From: Artocarpus heterophyllus
Lineage: Eukaryota; Streptophyta; Magnoliopsida; Rosales; Moraceae
DNA length: 64,000 nt
Direction: 5' to 3'
NCBI GenBank assembly: GCA_025403435.1
Contig: CM046338.1
Coordinates: 21,970,392 to 22,034,391, forward strand
Positions within the stretch are counted from its first letter, which is position 1, and each line of letters opens with the position of its first letter. Below the pieces are notes generated by a model. It saw only the letters and a list, made by a program, of their open reading frames with translations. It was not told the origin of the DNA and searched no databases. Below, piece after piece: positions 22,641-32,901 of this stretch. The translations under genes were made by a program, and so were the position numbers.

Positions 22641-23583
22641 AAATAAAATTCCATCCTGAAGGGCAAAACAAAAATTAAATAAAAAACAACTCTTAAAAAA
22701 GAAATAAATAAATGTAGTTTAGTAGAGCTTTAATTGTGTTCTCATTCAATAATTGAAATTAACAACTATATTTTTTATGGGAAAATTAACAATTGTGCGC
22801 CAATTCAATAAGATATTATTTCTATATTTTCATAATGTGCTACTGGAGACTATAATTTAGTCTGCTTAAATATTTATTTATTTTGCCTCATGGTAGAAAA
22901 ACTCTAGTACTTTTCTTTGGTTTTATAAGTTGTGATCCTCTCGTATTATTAAGAAGGGGAAGTAAACTATTGTTTGTATCATTAGTCCTTAATTATTTTT
23001 TTCTTATTTATCGTCAGAACTTATACAAAGTCAGTGTATTTTACAAAATGAATATTATAATGTTATACATAATTAATTTAGAATATCTCATCCCGCTATT
23101 TGCAATATAAAACAATGCATTTTTCTGTGGACAGCATCAAATGATTCTGGTTTCCTAGCTGCTTAAATTTTTAGACTATTTTTCAACGAAACTGCAAATT
23201 TACTTAACGAACATGATTTCTTTATGTAGTAAAAGCGTTAATGACTTTACATAGCAGTTAATTAATGTGAATATGTTCTTTTTCTTAGGAGGAAATGTTT
23301 TTGTTGAAAAAAAAAATACTTTCACTAGCATAATATATCTTAGTAAAGTGAGGTTAATTTTTAACAAACATAAACTTAGAGGACGTAAGTTTTTGCTTTT
23401 ACATCATAACTTTGCGGGCATTCGTGATTTAACAATCATAGAATAATTTTCCCTAAAAAAATCATAAAAAAAACAACAAAGAATTAATAAACATATAGTA
23501 GAAAATATAAAATTACTGACTGGTAATAAGAAATTTAGCAAAATTTGAAAGCTTTTTTTTTTTTTTCAATCAATATGCCATAC
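22641..23583. other. Intron sequence right of the copia insertion
   Basis: AT-rich intronic DNA between the copia insertion and the NB-ARC donor site. I see nothing else in it. Confidence 0.5.
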
Positions 23584-24635
23584 CATATTTTCCTGAAGCA
23601 CATAAAGGGCGTCCTTGTGACGCCACAACCTGCTATGCCTCCCTGGATCATTGATTTGATCTTTACATACGATTTCCCAACCCAATTGTTGAAGTGAATC
23701 ATGCATCCATACCTTTCCTGTTTTAATAGTTATTAGAGATCTAGCAACAAGAACACGTAGATTGATGTCTGGACAAAAATCACAGCTTTCAAATATCTTT
23801 ATCAGACGAGATGCATCCTCTCCTTTGAAGAAACGTGCTATATCCAAAACGATCTCCTTAGCTTGGGCATTTAATGCATCATAACTGAACCGAAGCGGCT
23901 TAGTTATACCCTCATGAGGAGTTTCCCGGAGACGATTTAGCTCTCCTTTCCAATCCTTGTCGCTTCTGTGAACATGTAAAAACTCACCCAAAACCTCAAG
24001 AGCCAAAGGAAGACCATCAGCATAATTTACGAATTCCTTTGACAGCTCTTCAAAAATACTATTTGGATGGCTTTTCCGAAATGCTTTCCAAGCAAACAAC
24101 TCAAGCGCTTCCTTATCAGTTAGTTTCTCAACCTCGTAGATAGCTGTAACACCAGATTCCTTCAACAAGCTCTCATCTCTCGTTGTTATAAGAATTCTGC
24201 TTCCTGGACCAACCTCCCCAACGAGAGCTTCTATTTGTGTTGTTTTATCAACATCATCTAGAATAATAAGCACCTTCATAGAAGCTTTGTTTTTGAATAA
24301 TTTTTCATCGACTTGTTTCTTTATTGAATAATTTTTGATCGACTTGTTTCTTTAAGGACGACAAACCATCCTCTCTTTCACATTCTTCCCTGACATTGTA
24401 AACAAAGCAACTGGCCTCAAACTCAGAGCGGTTCCTTTCGAAAACTTCTTCAGCAAAAGTTGCCTTACCAACCCCTCCCGTTCCCCAAATGTCAACCTTG
24501 TGAACTTCTTTGGAGCTGCGTTTCAAGTAGGGCTCGAACTTTCTAATACGATAATCCATTCCAACTATCTCCTTGGGTTGCAACTTTTCCGAAACCTTTG
24601 CAATAATACTCCGAATGGCATCCGGGTACTCATTC
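23584..24635 (-). pseudogene. NB-ARC exon of the NLR, frameshifted
   Basis: The exon runs from TTTTTCAG/GAATGAG (24,635) to AATATG/GTATGG (23,584). Motifs in order: P-loop WGTGGVGKATF (about 24,459-24,489), kinase-2 VLIILDDVDK, RNBS-B GSRILITTRD, GLPLALEVLG (about 23,993-24,020), RNBS-D VLDIARFFKGED and MHD in VWMHDSLQQLGWEI. The domain binds ADP/ATP and acts as the NLR switch. A 31-bp tandem duplication between P-loop and kinase-2 shifts the frame; without it the length fits the phases of the neighbours. The P-loop has Ala after the Lys (GKA) where Thr or Ser normally coordinates magnesium. Confidence 0.92.
24292..24353 (-). repeat. 31-bp tandem duplication in the NB-ARC exon
   Basis: Units 24,292-24,322 and 24,323-24,353 differ at two positions. 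Each carries ATCGACTTGTTTCTTT. Because 31 is not a multiple of three, the upstream frame ends at a stop at 24,305-24,307 and the kinase-2 part falls in another frame. Confidence 0.93.
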
Positions 24636-25443
24636 CTGAAAAAGATCACCTCAAAAAAGTTTATTCATAACCCCAGTAGACATGTCATAAAAAATAAGAA
24701 TACGTGTGATTATCTTTGCTTTCTATGTTGTTCGCTCGTTAAAGAAATATGTAAGTACTCATGAGAAAAGAAAACAACATGTAGAGGAGGGAAAGGACCC
24801 AAAGGCGACGTTAACCATGTCTTTGGTGCTTTTTACAATAATTAGTACTCATTAAAAAATAGGATAAATTTTCACCCTATTTATTTGAATGGTTTAGTCC
24901 AGTTTAGCGAAGTTCGAACGAATATCATAGTTTAATTGGTGTTTGGTAATGCATTTTATTTGAACTAAACTAACAGTTCAAACTAAATTGAACTGTACAA
25001 CTTAGAGTTCAAATCCCCATCGATTTTAATATTTCAAACCAATATTGAACAGTGATATTGAATACTAATTTTACTCTTATATATTTCTTTTTATATTTTA
25101 ACACTATTATTTCATATTATTTAAATTAAATAATTTTTTTTACATATTTCATGTTTATTTTAATTAAAAAAAATTTTACGCTTTAAACTAGAGTTTTTAA
25201 TACTCATCCAAACATAAATTCAGATTTGATATCTTGTTCAAATTGATACTTTAACTACACATCCAAAAGTTAGTTTGGATTACTATTTAAATTACACAAT
25301 TTGAATTTTTTTTGTTTGAACTAGAAAAGTTCAAACTAACACTATTCGAACTAATGAACCAAACGGGACATTTATTTTTCACCCCTAAATTTTAGTAACT
25401 TAGTCATCTTGTTCTCTAAATTTTAAAAACTAGTATGCATACC
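24636..25443. other. Sequence upstream of NB-ARC; no TIR exon, possible MITE
   Basis: A TIR exon would be expected within one short intron of 24,635 on the minus strand. No frame here encodes TIR motifs. Around 24,935-25,365 the ends are loosely inverted (GGTGTTTGGTAATGC against CCAAACGGG) and the inside is rich in TTTGAACTAA-type strings, suggesting a decayed MITE of about 430 bp. The rest is AT-rich and unrecognised. Confidence 0.45.
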
Positions 25444-25619
25444 TGTAACGTCCCGAAATTTATTTAACATTAATGTAATGTAAATGATGAATTAGTGTGC
25501 CATAATTAAAGTCTTAACTTTAATTAGATTATTTGGTTGGATTTTTAGTTTTTGATTGTTTTGTTAAACTGATGTGTTCAAAAGATTCCTTGTTGATTTA
25601 AAATGATGTTTTGAGTTTT
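25444..25619 (+). repeat. Start of a Tekay-type LTR, plus orientation, cut by the gap
   Basis: It begins TGTAACGTCCCGAAATTTAT and is the reverse complement, with differences, of the last 176 bases or so of the LTRs at 30,656-32,853 and 37,595-39,792. It therefore faces opposite to the piece on the other side of the gap. Confidence 0.85.
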
Positions 25620-25719
25620 NNNNNNNNNNNNNNNNNNNNNNNNNNNNNNNNNNNNNNNNNNNNNNNNNNNNNNNNNNNNNNNNNNNNNNNNNNNNNNNNN
25701 NNNNNNNNNNNNNNNNNNN
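25620..25719. other. Assembly gap, 100 N
   Basis: Exactly 100 unknown bases, the usual placeholder for a gap of unknown size. It lies inside LTR sequence, so it was probably caused by a repeat that could not be assembled. The NLR's TIR exon and the rest of the neighbouring gene stub could be hidden here. Confidence 0.9.
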
Positions 25720-26724
25720 CGGCCGGCCGAACTGTACAGTTCGGCCTGCCGGAAGTCAGGTCTGGTCGGCCGGTCATTTCCCCAGGTTCGGCCTGCCAGA
25801 CGGAAAAACACCGGCCTGCCGATCCCTATTCTGGCCTGCCGAACATGCCGTTCGGCCTGCCAACTGGGAAAACCCAGAAATCCCAGCCACGGGTTTCTCG
25901 ATTCCCAAAATTCAAATCTTGATTCTAACCTATTTTTCTCAATTCTCAGGCATAGAAAACAATCATTGTTGATAGAAAAACATACTAGAACACATTCGGA
26001 CTCATTTAAACAAGATTAACTCAAAAATCTCAAAAATTTGAAAATGAGAAAATAGGGAGAAAATAAAAAATCTGAATCCAATCCGTTTTTCTTCAATCTA
26101 AGCTTAGATTCTAGTTGTTCTAAGTTCATTTAACTCAAATACAAGGTTTTCTAAGCTTTAACAAACCTAGATTTCAAAAATGAACAAAATTGAAAATTTT
26201 GGGAAAAAGTTTAGAAATTTCAAAACTAACCTCGAATCGAAGCTTCAATCTATGTTCTTGGTTGCCAAATCACGTTCCCGAGCTTCCTCCTTGCTAACCC
26301 GAAGCTTGGATTCGAATTTGATTTCAAATTTTTTTTGAGAGAGATAGAGAGAGAGGAGAGTGTCTCGGGTGAAAGAGAGAAAGAGAGAGAGAGAGATAGT
26401 GAAATCAGGGAGAGTGAGGAGAGTGGAGGAAGAGAGAGAATAAATAGAGGAAATCAGTGGACGGTTTTATTGTGCGAAAACCATGTGCCGCCTACAGTTT
26501 TGGTAAAACGGAATATTTTTAACATTTTGTAAATTGTTATGTTTTTTTAAAACTCAAAACATCATTTTAAAACAATAAAAAATCATATGAATTCATCAAA
26601 TTAACAAAACAACCAAAAATTTAAAATCCAACCAAGTAATCAAATTAATGTTGAAACATTAATTATGGCAAATTAATGCATTATTTATTTTACATTAACA
26701 TTAAATAAATTTCGGGGCGTTACA
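25720..26724 (-). repeat. Tekay-type LTR piece, minus orientation
   Basis: It matches 31,843-32,853 and the equivalent part of the right LTR. It begins inside the CGGCCTGCCGA array (seven units at about 25,720, 25,742, 25,763, 25,789, 25,812, 25,832 and 25,853), includes a GA-rich tract at 26,330-26,445 and ends GGGGCGTTACA. It is clearly more diverged from the complete element's LTRs than those are from each other. No 5-bp duplication matches across the pair of pieces (ATACC versus ATATA). Confidence 0.88.
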
Positions 26725-26881
26725 ATATATCAGATATCATAGCCAAAAAAAAAAAGTACAATATATCCATATTGGTCTTTCTTTTGGGTATTTTATACAT
26801 CTGTATCGGTAAAGTACATAAAGAAGCCAAAATTTTGAAACCCCTGCAAAAAAAAAAAAAAAATTGTAATAAAAACCTGAC

Positions 26882-27222
26882 CTATTTGGCGAAGCATAAG
26901 CAAAAATAGTCCAAGAAAGGCCATCCCAAAAGAGAATTCTTCCCTCAGCAACGCCGGTGTATGGTCCACGGCTGCGAAGGTCAAAGGTGATGCTTTGCGG
27001 GCCTTGGAGTTCATTCTGAAAGCGAATCTCCGACTTCTGCAGCAAATTGTCGACGTCACTCTCTATTGGAAGTAGAGACCAAGCAGAGAAGTCGACCTTG
27101 TGAGCTTTGAAGTCAGGGATGCCAGAGATTGAGCTTTGCTTAATAGGGTCTATGCCATAGTATAAAGTTATTAGGACCAAGATTGCAGAGAGCTCTCCGG
27201 TTCGTGCAAATATCATCTTCAT
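26882..27222 (-). pseudogene. First exon of a strictosidine-synthase-like gene, rest missing
   Basis: The exon encodes a short N-terminus with a hydrophobic anchor (SAILVLITLYYGID) followed by LLQKSEIRFQNELQGPQSIT, RGPYTGVAEGRILFWDG and FAYASPNR. These are hallmarks of the N-terminal blade of strictosidine-synthase-like six-bladed beta-propeller proteins. The start is the ATG at 27,222; a longer frame begins only at a GTG. The exon ends at a donor-like AATAG/GTCAGG. Family members have further exons for most of the propeller, but 160 bp downstream the sequence becomes LTR and then a gap, and no other exon is in the window. It is most likely a truncated gene, unless the gap hides the rest. Confidence 0.8.
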
Positions 27223-27280
27223 TTTGCTCTTACTAGTCACTGTAGCTAACCCAGTTTTTGCATTTGTTTATTGCTTCTGT

Positions 27281-27289
27281 ACTTATATG
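27281..27289 (-). promoter_or_regulatory. Possible TATA box for the gene stub
   Basis: On the minus strand CATATAAGT lies about 60 bases before the ATG at 27,222. The position suits a plant TATA box with a short 5' UTR, but the string is common by chance in AT-rich DNA. Confidence 0.3.
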
Positions 27290-27653
27290 AAAAAGAATGC
27301 CCTAGTGGCAATTAATGTTTTTGAATTAATTATCACGTTTGGAGTTGGACGTTAATTGGCATTTTGCATCTTGATTATAATATTATAATTACTTGCACTC
27401 TAACGAACATGTATTTTTCAGAAACATGACCAAACAAAAAATTATTTTCCTTATAAAGAACAATCAAATACAATTTCAAAATGATGCTTCCTACACTACT
27501 ACTATGCATTTTCAAAATCTTTCATTTTCATTTTCATTGTCATCTTCATACTCAAAATAAAACAATTTTTTAAAATTGCTGCCAAACGGAGTCTTAAACG
27601 TTACACTCTATGGTCAAATTAAATATGTGTTTGTTTAAAAATGCTCCTAAATG

Positions 27654-28462
27654 CAATAACAGATCTAGGATTTGATTTTAGTGAGGCACAAATAAAGATA
27701 AAGGTATATAATTACAGATACTAATTAAAAATAAAATTCTAAATTAAGCTAGGTAAATTGTGTAAAACTCTTTTATTTTGTCACACAAAAAGGTAAAACT
27801 CTTTCGAGAATCTAAAAATCAGCATCATGATGAATAAAAAAATAGAACACAAATATAAAAATAAAAATTCATATTTAAGGGTGAAAAGAGTTCAGGATAA
27901 ACCCCTCTATATATATAGGCCTGATAAATAAACATTACTTACAAACCTCAATATGTTAATCGTTTATTGTTGAAGTCAATAATTGTGGAACAACCAAATG
28001 TAGTAGAATGGTGATATGCCGAAGGAAAGAAGTAAGAAAATAGATAGAAAGATAGAGAGAGAGAGCAGGAAAGGAGTAAAAAGAAAAAATTTTGAGTAAG
28101 ATGAATGAGAAAGAAAGAATAATAATAGTTGAGGATTTACATCGGTAAACGTGAAAAAATTTCAAGATTAACTACGAAAAGTTGAATATACACAAAAGCC
28201 AACGAATAGATAAAGAGCAATAGGAAACGATGCTAACGTGTATACATTTTGGAGAATGAATGAATACGCATTTTAAACGCGGATGAATGAAATTGAAAAA
28301 TACAAGAAAGGAAGTCAGTGGGGGCACCTATTGAGAGCTCAAGAAAATATAGAGGGGTCAAGAAAATATAGAGGGGGCAGAGGAGAAGTCATCGTGGGAG
28401 AAAAAGAAGATTTCATTTTCTCAGCGGGGCACCCCACTGGACTCTACACAGGTCCGTCATTG
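27654..28462. mobile_element. hAT-like non-autonomous element (809 bp)
   Basis: The left end CAATAACAGATCTAGGATTT and the reverse complement of the right end, CAATGACGGACCTGTG, form imperfect inverted repeats. They continue with AGTGAGGCAC on the left and AGTGGGGTGC on the right. Flanking 8-mers CCTAAATG (27,646-27,653) and CCCAAACG (28,463-28,470) match at six of eight, both differences being C/T, as expected of an aged hAT duplication. No transposase is present. Confidence 0.65.
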
Positions 28463-28834
28463 CCCAAACGGATTCTTAAACTTTATACTAATTAGATGTG
28501 TGCCTGTCAGTGGGCTATACTTGAAACGACCAATATTTTTTATCCTTAGAAATATAAATGAGCCTATGAAGCATATTGTTCAACCTTTCTCGTCCAAAGC
28601 GTTTTTGTTGCTTTGTCTTTTTTTTTTTGGGGGCTTTTTGTCTTCCTTTTTTCTTTCTTCTTGCACTCTTGTCCCTCTTTTTTCCAATCTTTCTTACCAA
28701 CTCTATTTACCTTTTTTTTCCTTACTTTGTTTTTAAAGCTTCTTTCTTCCTTTCTTTTTTGATTGTATATTTTTATTTCTTATAAACAATACTTCATCTC
28801 TCTTTTTTTCTTTTATTTATTTTTGAATGTTTTA

Positions 28835-29000
28835 TAGGGTGTTTGGGAAATGTAGTTAGAACCAACAATTAAAATCAATTTTGGTTAAAAACATTGTAAC
28901 ATATGAGAGTTTTATGCTGTAGTAACTTTTTGTTTTTTTTACTGTAATTGTTGAGAGTTTTATATTATTTGTTCGTTTCAACTGAGAGCCAAACACCCTA
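28835..29000. mobile_element. Tourist-like (PIF/Harbinger) MITE, 166 bp
   Basis: Perfect 12-bp terminal inverted repeats TAGGGTGTTTGG and CCAAACACCCTA are flanked on both sides by TTA (28,832-28,834 and 29,001-29,003). The 3-bp TTA target duplication and GGGTGTTTGG ends are typical of PIF/Harbinger MITEs. There is no coding capacity. Confidence 0.85.
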
Positions 29001-29003
29001 TTA

Positions 29004-29779
29004 GTCTTCTTTCTCCTTTCATTCTTTTATGCTTTCCTTTATTTTTCTTCATTTATTTTGAAAATAATATAAGGTTTATTAACAAAAGAATAAATAGAAA
29101 ATTTTACATCACAAAACATAAATTTAAAATACCAAAAGTATTTTGAAAAATTACAAAATACCATTTTAATATTTTAATTTAATAAAATACCAATATAACC
29201 TTGTGTTAAAAGACAAGGTATCAAAATCATAGAAAACACTGGTATAAATTTCAATATAATTCAACACGTGCATCCCACAATCTAAATTAGTATTTGGTAA
29301 AAGTTCATGCCTAATTGTGGTATTCTACACAAAAAGAATCATTATTTGCATTTACATTTTAAAAGGTGAACAGGTGTGTGTTTGCTTCTGGTCTTTTCCT
29401 TTTGTGGATGATTGCAAAATAGCTCGTCGGTTTACAGAATTTAATGTTGAGACATAATGCAACAGTGGCATGGACGCAGCGATAAAAGAAGTTGGTCGCA
29501 TAGGGTAATGCCAAACAGTGTAAAAATAAACCGCGGGAATGCCCCAACTTTTTACGAAAGTAATAATTGGTCCTTTTTTTTTTTTTAATTAAAAGATTCC
29601 GAACTTTGTGTTTTCAGTATAAAAGGGCTAAATTAAGTAGCTGTTGTTAAATTTCTCCTTATTTTATATCACATAGGAGGTATATGACCTTAAATTTCTA
29701 TGAACAAATTGAAAAATAAAACAAAACAAAAAATTAACAACAAATCCACCTGTATATCCTTTACGAGTTTAACGAAGTG
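29004..29779. other. AT-rich intergenic DNA
   Basis: Short low-complexity frames only; nothing recognised. Confidence 0.5.
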
Positions 29780-30280
29780 GCGCCGTTTTCGGCTTTAGAC
29801 TCGAGCATTGAAGTCCAAGGCCTTTTCGCCCAATAACTTTTCTTCGACCTCCGATGTCAGCTCCTTTGGCGATCCCAACGGTCACCGGTTGATCTCCGAA
29901 AGCTCCCTCTCAATGGTGATACACTTCCTCCATAATCTCCTTGCCAGCATCACGAGGGTCGCGAAGACACTCGCAATGATCTCCCTCACGAGACCTAGAT
30001 GGGTCTCGCCACCACCACGAGGGTTGTCACGACCCTCGCCGAGCTCCCTCGCAAGACCTAGACGAGGCTTGCCACCACTGGGGGGGTCTCGCAACCACGT
30101 TGTGAGACCAAGACGAAGAAGACGAAGTGATTGGGCGAGCTTTGTCAAAGGCAAAGTGTGTGGGTAGCTGGGGAGATCCGAAACAAGAGCGAAGAGAGAA
30201 AGGATGGTTGGCTTTTTCAGATTTGAGAGAGAGATAGAGAGATAGAGAGGGAGAGAGAGGATGAAGAAGGGGTGGTGGGC
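29780..30280. repeat. GC-rich repeat-like block with a GA tract
   Basis: The block is strikingly GC-rich within AT-rich DNA. Both strands are open: 29,808-30,167 plus and 30,154-29,882 minus, rich in Arg, Pro, Gly and Leu with no domain I know. Direct repeats such as CCTCGCGAGACCTAG-like strings recur, and a GAGAGA run follows at 30,220-30,260. Open frames on both strands with biased composition fit a repetitive element better than a gene. Class unknown. Confidence 0.5.
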
Positions 30281-30655
30281 TTTTTTTTTTTTTTTCTATC
30301 TTCTTTGATGTGGGCTATCATGCCATATAATGACTTCTGATTGGCTGTTATGGCCACAACATGCCATTTTTTTGTTTTTGTTTTTTGTTTTTTTTTTTCA
30401 CACTATATTTACTAAAATACCTTTTAAGTATCAACATATGCAGCTCTCGTGACAAGATTTTAAATGGCCATAAGTTGATTTGGTGATATTATACGATCGT
30501 TATAAAAGGTTGTGGACTTCCGAAGTTATTAACCTTTAATATTCTCATCAAAATTTTGCAAGAGTAGCAAATAAATAATTAATTAAAATAGTAGTGCAAT
30601 TAATGACCTAGAAGCGAGCTATTAGGGGCGGGAGAGAGAGCATTTGCTGATTACT

Positions 30656-32853
30656 TGTCACGCCTTGGAGTACGAGAGGTGACGTGACGAATTATTTAAA
30701 TTAATTAAAAGAGAATTTAATTAAAATCTAGAGTTTAAGGAGTTGAATTAAGTATAAAATGTGAAGTTCATTAAAACACTTTATAAAGAGTTCATATACA
30801 TTAGACAATTTAAAACATTAAACGAATAAATAATTAAAACAATAAAGCCGTGAGTATGGGTTCCACAAACCCACAACTTGTGCACACACATGGTATTGAC
30901 AATGTCATAAATACAATCACAGTCCAAGATACAAATAAAGTTAAAATCTTACATGCCTTAATTAAATAGTACAGAAAATAAAATAATCCTTCTACTGCTC
31001 CTGAGTTCGGTCCGAAGAATCCTCTCCAAACCTAAAGGGAAAACCACCTAGAGGGGAAAATTTAAAACAAATAAAACGTGAGCGAAAGGCTCAGTAGGAC
31101 TAAGTTTAATAAAATAATTTAATTTAAAGAAACATGACCTTATTCAGAAGTTATTTAAAAGAAACTTTGAATAAATAAATAAATAAGCAATTTTAAGTAA
31201 AACCATCCTTACCCAGAATAGTTTACTTGGACAATCAGAAATATCAGTTTCTTTTTTTTCCTAGGCAAACCATAGTAATATCACCACCGTAGTGGCCCAG
31301 TTGGGTTTCGGGACCTGCCCCCAACGTCGATCGCTACACGACCCGATCTCTGATATGGCATCATGCCCATATGTTTAATATCATTATCATTCAAAACCCA
31401 ATTACTGAGTGTTGTCACTTACATTTATTATGAAGTTCATTTCAGTCCACGGTATATTAAAATATAACCGATAAATTCATTTTTCAAACAACCGTTGAAA
31501 ACACTTTAATAGAAATCCTTTTTAAAGCCAAATCATTTCAAAACCAGGCTACCAAAGAAATAGGGTAGAAGTCCTACCTCGATACTCATGCCCCACACCG
31601 TAATCCCGGTCCGCTACACGTTAGCTCCGCGGAACCACGAACGATCCAAGATACAAACTAAGTCGGTCAATATCTAGTTCGAGACATTCTATGTTGCTAA
31701 ACCATTTCATGATGTCCTAGTGTGCCATTTGTGTCTTTATAATCATTCTATAAGGTTAGAATTTAAATCAGGGTTCAAAACAGTGAAAACGGGTAAAAAA
31801 TCACAAAATTTCCATGCCTCGGTCGGCCTGCCGGACTCCCTGCTTCGGTCTGCCGAACTGCACAGTTCGGCCTGTCGGAAGCAAAGTTCGGTCGGTCGAA
31901 CAATTTCCAGGTTCGGCCTGCCGGACTGAAGAACATCGGCCTGCCGATCCCTATTCCGGCTTGCCGAACACTCACTTCGGCCTGCCGAACTGGGAAAACC
32001 CAGAAATCCCAGCCACGGGTTTCTCGATCCCTAAAATTCAAATCTTGATTCTAACCTGTTTTTCTCAAATCTCAGGCATGGAAAACATTCATAGATGATA
32101 GAAAGACATATTTGAACACTTTAAAACTCATTTAAACAAGATTCAAACACAAAATCCTGAAAATTCAAAAATAGGAAAAATTGAGGAAAAATGAAAAATC
32201 TTGAATCCAATTCGTTTTTCTTTAATCTAAGCTTAGATTCTAGTTGTTCTGAGTCCAATCCACTCAAATCCAAGGTTTTCTAAGCTTAAACAAACCTAGA
32301 TTTCAAAAATGCACAAAAGTGAAAATTTTGGAAAAAGTTTAGAAATTTCAAATCTAACCTCGAATCGAAGCTTCAATCCGCATTCTCGGCTGCCAAATCA
32401 CGTCCCCGAGCTTCCTCCTTGCTAACCCGAAGCTTGGATTCGAAATTGGGTTTCAAAGTTTCAAAGAGAAATTGAGAGAAAGAGAGAGAGAGATGGCTCA
32501 CGGTAAAAGAGAAAAGAGAGAGAGAGAGAGAGAGACCGGAGAGAGTGAGGAGAGTGGAGAAAGAGAGAGAATAAATAGAGGAAAACGGTGGGCGGTTTTA
32601 CTGTGCGAAAACCATGTACCGCCCATGGTTTTGTAAAACGGAATATTTTTTAATATTTTACAAATTGTTGTGTTTTAAAACTCAAAACATTATTTTTAAA
32701 ACAATGAGAAATCATTTGAATCCATCAAATTAACAAAACAACCAAAAATTCAAAATCCAACCCATTAATCAAATTAATGTTAAAACATTAATTATGGCAC
32801 ACTAATTCATCATTTATATTACATTAACATTAAATAAATTTCAGGGCGTTACA
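30656..32853 (-). repeat. 3' LTR of the chromovirus
   Basis: 2,198 bp, the same length as 37,595-39,792, with scattered mostly C/T or A/G differences. It includes the palindrome array, a GA-rich tract (CT-rich in the element's sense) at 32,470-32,570 and, just beyond, a TATTTAT string that could be the core promoter. Frames crossing 31,720-32,098 are artefacts of the array. Confidence 0.95.
31824..31991. repeat. Eight-unit CGGCCTGCCGA array, about 21-22-bp period (left LTR)
   Basis: Unit starts are 31,824, 31,846, 31,868, 31,889, 31,914, 31,937, 31,957 and 31,978, giving spacings of 22, 22, 21, 25, 23, 20 and 21. The best unit is TTCGGCCTGCCGAA, two complementary 6-bp arms around CT. The spacers between units differ, so the palindromes, not a longer tandem unit, are conserved. 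Confidence 0.9.
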
Positions 32854-32866
32854 ACTCTCCACCCCT
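32854..32866 (-). other. Polypurine tract of the chromovirus
   Basis: On the minus strand AGGGGTGGAGAGT abuts the LTR start TGTAACGCCC. Confidence 0.8.
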
Positions 32867-32901
32867 AAAAGAAAATTCACCCTCGAAATTTACAACTCAT
32901 T

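Larger units (their letters stand above)
14727..24635 (-). pseudogene. TIR-class NLR (disease-resistance-type) pseudogene
   Basis: Six exon-like blocks decode an NLR of the TIR class: NB-ARC (24,635-23,584), LRR (18,764-18,489), LRR (18,382-17,402) and three post-LRR exons (17,281-16,502; 16,401-15,803; about 15,700-14,727). Most borders have AG acceptors and GT donors, and phases agree. In intact genes the NB-ARC is a nucleotide-driven switch and the LRR/C-JID part recognises pathogen effectors in the cytoplasm. This copy is broken: no TIR exon is found upstream, a 31-bp duplication shifts the NB-ARC frame, a TAA sits in the second LRR exon, the last exon changes frame, and a copia element lies in the 4.8-kb intron. 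It was probably functional before these changes, since splice sites are still clean. Confidence 0.85.

Noticed and set aside
25611..25922. Frames crossing the run of N
   Set aside because: They are translated through unknown bases and the repeat array.
27223..27240. Upstream start at 27,240 for the strictosidine-synthase-like exon
   Set aside because: The codon there is GTG; the first in-frame ATG is at 27,222.
29808..30167. A 119-residue Arg/Pro-rich protein gene
   Set aside because: Both strands are open with biased composition, and no motif is known; better explained as repeat-derived.
31824..31991. CRISPR-like array (regular short palindromic repeats with differing spacers)
   Set aside because: Repeat units of 11-14 bp with about 10-bp spacers in a plant LTR; no cas genes and the wrong domain of life.
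31720..32098. Open frames identical at 31.7-32.1 and 38.7-39.0 kb
   Set aside because: Identity follows from the two LTRs being copies; the frames cross the palindrome array and start outside any transcript logic.
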